Assembly: GCA_017409785.1 (NCBI GenBank)
Contig: JAFQSD010000002.1
Span: 687,734-751,733 of the forward strand
DNA: 64,000 nt
DNA from: Bacilli bacterium
Lineage (GTDB): Bacteria > Bacillota_I > Bacilli_A > RF39 > UBA660
Direction: 5' to 3'
Shown here: one piece after another, positions 58,977-64,000 of the stretch
Layout of the letters: each line of letters opens with the position of its first letter
How positions within the stretch are numbered: the first letter of the stretch is position 1
Translations under genes and position numbers: made by a program
Notes under the pieces: model-generated
Databases searched by the model: none
What the model was told of the DNA's origin: nothing
Seen by the model: only the letters and a program-made list of their open reading frames with translations

Positions 58977-59990
58977 TTATTTAGACCAAATAGTTTTATC
59001 AACATATAAATTAGTTGGAACATGCTTATTAAATTCTCTTCTTGAACCAACAATTGGATTAATAATTGCTTCTCCAGTAAGTAACATACTTTCATCTGAT
59101 GTTTGATTGAATTCATCAAGTGCAGTTTCAGCAGTACCAAGTTTAGAAGCAACATCTCCATAATCTTCACCATCTTCTACACAATAAATTAAATCTGAAT
59201 ATGCATAGCCTGAAGTTACATAAGAATAATATCTTGTTAACATAGCTTCAATACTAGAAGCAGTTAATCCTGCATGTGTATTTTGTGTACCAAAAGAAAT
59301 AGTTACAAAACTAGAATTTTTATCAGAACTAATTGCACTCTCTGTTGGAGTAGGGATTCTTTCACTAATAGTACCATTTTCATTTTCTCTAAATCCCATT
59401 TGACCACAAACTACACCGTCAACTAAAAATCCTTTTTCATAAAATGCTTTTTCAGCAGCAAGTGCTAAAGCATCAGAATAACCAAGTCTATTATTTTCTA
59501 AGGGTGCGAACACCACAGTAGCAGGACCAGCCATATATTGTTGATCTAAAGTAATTACAACTGCATTATCAACATCTATATTTTCTCCATTTCTAGTAAA
59601 TGTAAATTTAATACCATCTTTATCAAGTTCTTCACATACACTGTTGATAAAATCTTCTCTGCAATCATTATCATTTATTATAATATTTAAACTATTAATT
59701 TCTTCTAATGATACATTTATAGGATCTTCTTGTTCATAAGGAACTATAACTTCATTTTCATCCACAAAGTTTTGATCTCTTAACGGAGTATCAACACTAA
59801 TTTCAATTCCTGGTGGGTTAGATAAATCTGGTGTTTCCGGACTTTCAATATCACCAAAAATATATCCAGCAGCGGCACCAACTCCAAGACCTAAACAAAT
59901 TGCTATTATAGTACCAACTTTTGAAGTACGAGACAATTTTAAACCACCATCTCCTAATATTTCTGTATTATGAACATCCATATCTTTCAT
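58977..59990 (-). CDS. Unknown membrane-anchored protein, 337 aa
   Basis: ATG 59990 follows GAGGTGATATC. After a 20-residue cytoplasmic part there is one Gly/Ala-rich membrane segment (about 21-45), then a long extracytoplasmic domain with a Pro/Asp/Glu linker, several acidic repeats and a mixed alpha-beta C-terminal half ending in VPTNLYVDKTIWSK. No catalytic signature is clear. The gene lies directly upstream of the tRNA-Trp on the same strand. Confidence 0.7.
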   Translation of the reverse strand: MKDMDVHNTEILGDGGLKLSRTSKVGTIIAICLGLGVGAAAGYIFGDIESPETPDLSNPPGIEISVDTPLRDQNFVDENEVIVPYEQEDPINVSLEEINSLNIIINDNDCREDFINSVCEELDKDGIKFTFTRNGENIDVDNAVVITLDQQYMAGPATVVFAPLENNRLGYSDALALAAEKAFYEKGFLVDGVVCGQMGFRENENGTISERIPTPTESAISSDKNSSFVTISFGTQNTHAGLTASSIEAMLTRYYSYVTSGYAYSDLIYCVEDGEDYGDVASKLGTAETALDEFNQTSDESMLLTGEAIINPIVGSRREFNKHVPTNLYVDKTIWSK

Positions 59991-60183
59991 GATATCACCT
60001 CGTTTTTAGTATATGTTAAATAAAACCTAAAGTCAAAGATAATAAGTAGATATATATTAATATATACACAACTAATCAATATTATTATATAGATGTCATA
60101 ATCAGTAAAAACTAGACAAATTTAAAAATAAGTGGTAAATTACAAAATGAAACAAAATACTACATGAAAGACTGGAGGTAAAT

Positions 60184-61158
60184 ATGAAAGTAGGTTTATT
60201 TGGCTGTGGAGCATATGGTATGGCTCTAAGCAGTATATTAATAGAAAATAATTGTGATGTCACAATGTGGACAAAATTTGAGGAAGAAAAAAAACAATTA
60301 GAGGAGACTCGTCAAAATGAAAGACTTATCCCTAATTTCAAAATATCAGAAAAAATTAAATTAACAACTTCTGTGGAAAAATGTATTAAGGGACAAGATT
60401 TACTTATTGTTGCAATCCCAGCTGCATTTATTGATGATTTAGCATTAGAAATGGAACCATTTATTAAGAATAATCATATTATTATTGCTACAAAGGGTAT
60501 CGAGCAAGACACAGGATTATTTATTAACCAAATTTTTGAAAAACATTTAAGTACAAAAAATATTGGTGTAATAAGTGGACCATCATTTGCAATAGATTTA
60601 GTATCTAAGATGCCAGCAGGATTAACTCTTGCAAGTAAAAAGAAAAAAACACGTGAATTAGCAAAGAAAGCTTTAGCAAACAGATATATCAAATTACGTG
60701 AATCAACAGACGTTATTGGTGTAGAAATTTGTGGTTCAATAAAAAATGTAATAGCCTTATCAGCAGGAATGCTTGAAGGAATGAAAGCAAATGAATCAAC
60801 TAAAGCTATGTTAATTACAGAAGCAATGCGTGATATGGAAGAAATCTTATTTGCTTTTGGAGCAAAGAAAAGAACCGTTGATACTTTTGCAGGAATAGGT
60901 GACTTACTATTAACTTGTACATCAACAAAATCAAGAAATTATAGTTTTGGTAAAATTATTGGAGAAAAGAAGACTCCAGAAGAAATCAAAGACTATTTAT
61001 CAAAAACAACAGTTGAAGGTTTCTATACACTAGAATCAATTTACAAACTACTTAAACATAAGAAAGTAGAAATACCAATAATTGATTTAATTTATGATAT
61101 AGCAGTAGAAGGTCTAGAACCGGAAGCTTTATTAACATTTCTTGTGGAAAAAAATTAA
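60184..61158 (+). CDS. gpsA: Glycerol-3-phosphate dehydrogenase [NAD(P)+]
   Basis: The NAD(P)-binding GLFGCGAYGMAL start, ATKGIEQDTG, ISGPSFAIDL, EICGSIKNVIALSAGM with the catalytic Lys, and GIGDLLLTCTS are standard for GpsA; 324 aa is the usual length. It makes sn-glycerol-3-phosphate for phospholipid synthesis. CTGGAGGTAAAT is the ribosome site. Confidence 0.95.
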   Translation: MKVGLFGCGAYGMALSSILIENNCDVTMWTKFEEEKKQLEETRQNERLIPNFKISEKIKLTTSVEKCIKGQDLLIVAIPAAFIDDLALEMEPFIKNNHIIIATKGIEQDTGLFINQIFEKHLSTKNIGVISGPSFAIDLVSKMPAGLTLASKKKKTRELAKKALANRYIKLRESTDVIGVEICGSIKNVIALSAGMLEGMKANESTKAMLITEAMRDMEEILFAFGAKKRTVDTFAGIGDLLLTCTSTKSRNYSFGKIIGEKKTPEEIKDYLSKTTVEGFYTLESIYKLLKHKKVEIPIIDLIYDIAVEGLEPEALLTFLVEKN

Positions 61159-61184
61159 TTACATAAAAGAAAAGAGGAATAGTT

Positions 61185-62369
61185 GTGGATGTTTATAAAA
61201 TACCAATAGAATATGCATTTATTGTGTTTCCGTTTATAGCATTCGTTTTAACGATTCCTTTTTTGATCCACCAATATAGAAAGTTTGGTTCAATCCCTAT
61301 ATTAAAAAGTTTCTGCTTCTACAGTATGATTCTTTATACACTATGTGCATACTTCCTAGTAATGCTACCATTACCATCAATAGAAAAAGTGGCTAAAATG
61401 ACTGGACCAACTATGCAACTTGTACCTTTTCAATTTATAAAAGATATAATTGCAACTACATCTTTTGATATTTCAAACCTTCAAGATTTTATAAATATAT
61501 TTAGAAATTCAACAGTATATACAGTACTATTTAATATAGTTCTAACTTTACCATTCGGAGTTTACTTAAGATATCTGTTTAAGAAAAAGTGGTATCATTC
61601 ATTAATATATACATTTCTGTTGAGTTTATTTTTCGAACTTACTCAACTTAGTGGCCTTTATGGAATATATCCACGACCATATAGATTATTTGATATTGAT
61701 GATTTATTAATTAATACTCTGGGCGGACTATTAGGCCACGCGCTAACGCCAATATTCACATTCTTTATTCCTACGATTGATGAACTTGATGAAAAAAGTT
61801 ACCGTAAGGGTTCTAAAGTAAAACTATTAAGACGTGGGGTCGCACTAACAATAGATATCTTATTTATATTAATATTTTGTGTTATTACGAGAATAATACT
61901 TTATAATACAGCAATTGAAAAGTATTATGCATTAATTGTATTGTTTCTTTATTATATAGTATTCCCATCATTTACCGAAGGAAGAACATTAGGTAAGAAG
62001 ATGATAAGATTAAAAATATCAGCAAATGACACACCAGCCAAATGGTATCAAATACTAATAAGAAATATCATTTTAGCGTTTCTTATTTTATATCCATTCT
62101 CATGGATGAATATGTTAGAGTCGGTAATGAAAAATGCTATGTATACAAGATTATGGTATGTGCTTATTGCTTTTCAACTGATAAATATTGGATGTTATAT
62201 ATATACAAGTCTAACAAAAAAAGAACATGTCTTTTTATATGAAATTATTACAGGGACAAAAAATGTATCAACAATAGCAATAAATGTTCCAGAAAATAAA
62301 AAGGTTGAATCATCAATTAATACTGAAAAAAAAGAAATTATTACTGAGCTTGATTGTAAAAACGAATAA
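61185..62369 (+). CDS. VanZ-like and RDD-domain membrane protein
   Basis: The first half (about 1-200) has five membrane segments with the VanZ-type LPFGVYLRYLFKKKWY and QLSGLYGIYPRPYRLFDIDDLL-like signature (shortened here). The second half (about 205-360) is an RDD domain: RGVALTIDILFIL, then SFTEGRTLGKKMIRLKI. The fusion is common in Firmicutes. VanZ-like proteins are linked to resistance to wall-active glycopeptides, but general function is unknown. Start is GTG after AAAGAGG. Confidence 0.85.
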   Translation: MDVYKIPIEYAFIVFPFIAFVLTIPFLIHQYRKFGSIPILKSFCFYSMILYTLCAYFLVMLPLPSIEKVAKMTGPTMQLVPFQFIKDIIATTSFDISNLQDFINIFRNSTVYTVLFNIVLTLPFGVYLRYLFKKKWYHSLIYTFLLSLFFELTQLSGLYGIYPRPYRLFDIDDLLINTLGGLLGHALTPIFTFFIPTIDELDEKSYRKGSKVKLLRRGVALTIDILFILIFCVITRIILYNTAIEKYYALIVLFLYYIVFPSFTEGRTLGKKMIRLKISANDTPAKWYQILIRNIILAFLILYPFSWMNMLESVMKNAMYTRLWYVLIAFQLINIGCYIYTSLTKKEHVFLYEIITGTKNVSTIAINVPENKKVESSINTEKKEIITELDCKNE

Positions 62370-62408
62370 AATCATGTTATAATTAAGCAAAGACATATGG
62401 AGGTAATT

Positions 62409-63071
62409 ATGGAAAAGTTAATGAAAAAGTTTTTTAGATCGTCACTAATCACATCTTTAATTTTAATAGCACTAGGTTTACTACTTATTTTTCAATCGGA
62501 TGCGGTTATTTATTCTATCTCATATATTATTGGTGGAAGTTTAATTGCAATTGGTGTTTTAGCAGTAATTAAATTTATTCAAAGTACCAACAATGAGCAA
62601 AAAGCAGAACTTGATATAGTTTATGGAATAGTTAGTGTAATTCTAGGAGTGATTGTAATAAAAAATCCAGAAGCAATAGCTAGTATAATACCAGCTATTT
62701 TAGGAATCGGTATAGTAATAAGTAGTGCAACAAAATTACAATATGCATTTGAATTGAAAGCTAATGGAAATCACCTTTGGAAAACAACAATGGTAATTTC
62801 CTTAATCAGTACACTATGTGGTATAGTCTTATTATTTAATCCATTTAAAGCATTAACATCATTTACCAAAGTGGTAGGAATATTTATAGTGATATATGCT
62901 GCTTTAGATATGATTTCAACATTCACAATTAAAAGAAATGTAAAATTATTCCAACAAACAATGAAAGAAGGAATTACAGAAGCCTTAATTGTTAAAGAAG
63001 AAATAGAGTCTCTTGAGGAAGAAGAAACTAAAGAAACTTCAAAAAAAGAAAACAAGAAGAAAGCAAAGTAA
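62409..63071 (+). CDS. HdeD/DUF308-type membrane protein
   Basis: Six hydrophobic helices arranged in three pairs with repeated I-x-x-L-x-G-x-x-x-I patterns (LILIALGLLLIF; YGIVSVILGVIVI; LCGIVLLFNPFKAL) match the DUF308/HdeD family. A charged C-terminal tail (Glu- then Lys-rich) is cytoplasmic. GGAGGTAATT lies before ATG 62409. Function in Firmicutes is unknown. Confidence 0.8.
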   Translation: MEKLMKKFFRSSLITSLILIALGLLLIFQSDAVIYSISYIIGGSLIAIGVLAVIKFIQSTNNEQKAELDIVYGIVSVILGVIVIKNPEAIASIIPAILGIGIVISSATKLQYAFELKANGNHLWKTTMVISLISTLCGIVLLFNPFKALTSFTKVVGIFIVIYAALDMISTFTIKRNVKLFQQTMKEGITEALIVKEEIESLEEEETKETSKKENKKKAK

Positions 63072-63084
63072 CTGCTTTCTTTTT
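63055..63084 (+). terminator. Terminator
   Basis: GAAAGCA/TGCTTTC stem overlapping the stop, followed by TTTTT. Confidence 0.75.
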
Positions 63085-63153
63085 ATGTGTCTTGTTCTAT
63101 GGTTGAAAAAAAATATAAAAAAGGTTATAATACAAACAGAACGAGGTAAAAAG

Positions 63154-63693
63154 ATGGAAAAAGAAGAACTAATAATAGGAAAAAAGTATCTTATTCATGC
63201 GTACAAACATGATGGTAAGATACATCGTTCTTGGGATGAAGCGGTTCTACTTGAAATACGTGATGAATATTTAGTGTTCGGAAATGAAAAGACAAAGGTA
63301 ACTGAGTCAGATGGAAGAACATGGCGCACAAAAGAACCGGCGGTATTATATTTCTTCTACAATAGTTGGTATAATATAATAGGACAATATAAAAAAGATG
63401 GAATTTATTTCTATTGCAATATTGCCTCACCATTTATTGTTGAAGAAGGAGCAATTAAGTATATTGATTATGATTTAGATTTGCGAGTTTTTCCAGATGG
63501 AAGTTTTAAAGTATTAGATAGAGGAGAATATAAGTATCATAAAAGTATTATGAGATATTCAGAAAAAATAGATAGTATCCTTAAATCTGAGTTAACAAAT
63601 CTAATCAATTCCGTAAGGCAAAAGGAATTAGCTTTTGAGCCAGGAACAGTAGAACATTACTACAACAAATATAAAGAAATAATGGAAAAATAA
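63154..63693 (+). CDS. ntdP: DUF402-family nucleoside di-/triphosphatase
   Basis: The 179-residue protein carries the family's DGKIHRSWDEAVLLE start and the metal-binding core YCNIASPF followed by IKYIDYDLDLRVFPDG. Characterised relatives in Staphylococcus and Bacillus (Ntdp/YgaC) hydrolyse nucleoside di- and triphosphates. ATG 63154 has ACGAGGTAAAA upstream and a TATAAT box lies about 25 bases before it. Confidence 0.87.
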   Translation: MEKEELIIGKKYLIHAYKHDGKIHRSWDEAVLLEIRDEYLVFGNEKTKVTESDGRTWRTKEPAVLYFFYNSWYNIIGQYKKDGIYFYCNIASPFIVEEGAIKYIDYDLDLRVFPDGSFKVLDRGEYKYHKSIMRYSEKIDSILKSELTNLINSVRQKELAFEPGTVEHYYNKYKEIMEK

Positions 63694-63720
63694 ACTTTAA
63701 ATAAAAAAGTTTATTTTTTT
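63690..63720 (+). terminator. Terminator
   Basis: AATAAACTTT/AAAGTTTATT stem followed by eight T. Confidence 0.85.
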
Positions 63721-63731
63721 TGAAAAAAGGC

Positions 63732-63759
63732 TAGACAAAACAAAAAAACGTGCTAGAAT
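63732..63759 (+). promoter_or_regulatory. rRNA promoter P1
   Basis: TAGACA (63732-63737), 16 bases, TAGAAT (63754-63759), with TG two bases before the -10 box. Confidence 0.55.
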
Positions 63760-63832
63760 AGTTAATCACATGAGGCACGAAGCCGATAAAAAAACAAAAA
63801 TAAAAAAATTTGAAAAAAATTTAAAAAAAGTA

Positions 63833-63861
63833 TTGACTTCGTAAATTATGTTTGATATATT
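63833..63861 (+). promoter_or_regulatory. rRNA promoter P2 and leader
   Basis: TTGACT (63833-63838), 17 bases, TATATT (63856-63861). The leader behind it has an ACTTGC/GCAAGT hairpin and GATCTTTGAAAACTAA (about 63897-63912), a typical pre-16S boxA-like sequence of Bacilli that supports antitermination and processing. Confidence 0.75.
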
Positions 63862-63967
63862 AATGAAGCAACTTGCGAAAAAAGCAAGTGCAAATGATCT
63901 TTGAAAACTAAGCAAAACGTCAATTTTGAGTAGCTAGGATAAAATTGAACAAACTAAAATAAATAAA

Positions 63968-64000
63968 TTTATTGAGAGTTTGATCCTGGCTCAGGATGAA
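63968..64000 (+). rRNA. rrs: 16S ribosomal RNA, first ~33 bases (truncated by the window end)
   Basis: AGAGTTTGATCCTGGCTCAG, the universal 5' segment at about position 8 of 16S rRNA, begins at 63975. This sets the mature 5' end near 63968. The gene continues beyond the window. Confidence 0.93.

Noticed and set aside
63013..63153. N-terminal extension of the DUF402 gene
   Set aside because: It would overlap the previous gene and the terminator; ATG 63154 has a good ribosome site and gives the normal family length.
1..64000. Mycoplasma-type genetic code (TGA = Trp), suggested by the extreme AT content
   Set aside because: Several genes end at TGA, Trp codons are TGG throughout, and the tRNA-Trp has a CCA anticodon.
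1..64000. CRISPR array
   Set aside because: No regularly spaced direct repeats and no cas genes were seen.

Overview
The window is AT-rich DNA from a low-GC Firmicutes-type bacterium, most likely a gut-associated member of the Bacilli. Shine-Dalgarno sites are strong (AGGAGG, AGGTGA), and promoters have TTGACA/TATAAT-like boxes with 17-base spacing. TGA is used as a stop and tryptophan is read from TGG by a tRNA-Trp with a CCA anticodon, so this is the standard code and not the Mycoplasma code. A FemAB-type cell-wall ligase, a LysM amidase and a CotH-like protein point to a walled cell. The assignment below class level is inference.

Layout: 1-1.7 kb holds the end of an unknown gene pair and the rplM-rpsI operon behind an L13-type leader. 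1.8-11 kb is a type VII secretion-like locus: unknown proteins, a 1527-residue EssC ATPase, an EsaB/YukD ubiquitin-like protein and two small helical proteins. 11-19 kb is housekeeping and envelope genes: a degenerate SpoIID-like protein, a zinc phospholipase C-like protein, an Abi/HEPN protein, an HtrA protease, CorA, Nudix, GNAT and an Ig/SGNH surface protein.

19.3-28.1 kb is an 8.8-kb integrative mobilizable element inserted inside the DAGHGG motif of a LysM/Amidase_3 gene, splitting it. The element carries a MobV relaxase, a three-gene CBASS-like antiviral operon (CD-NTase, E2-like protein, membrane effector), two XRE regulators, a small regulated operon and a large serine recombinase. 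Both att sites can be read to the base, and joining the two ends rebuilds a symmetric attP with perfect 13-bp arms.

28.1-52 kb is mostly core genome: redox genes, a radical SAM protein, adenosine deaminase, coaE-coaD, MBL and PHP hydrolases, an aminotransferase-GNAT fusion, a FemX-like ligase, several small kinase-like proteins, a three-gene ABC-2 transporter, mgtC, an HD hydrolase and CotH. Two related 5' leader RNAs, each ending in a terminator and showing a covarying stem, precede an unknown gene and the ABC transporter genes. 52-53.4 kb holds cysK behind two cysteine-containing leader ORFs, one with four Cys codons in a row.

53.4-58.9 kb is a 5.4-kb island in tRNA-Trp. It has a tyrosine integrase with an overlapping SymE-like toxin gene, about 310-bp inverted repeats that begin at the tRNA core, a decayed second tRNA-Trp copy, a candidate 22-residue membrane toxin, and an orphan PD-(D/E)XK restriction-like protein followed by three unknown small proteins. 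59-63.7 kb returns to core genes (gpsA, VanZ/RDD, DUF308-like, DUF402), and the window ends with two promoters, a leader and the first bases of a 16S rRNA gene.
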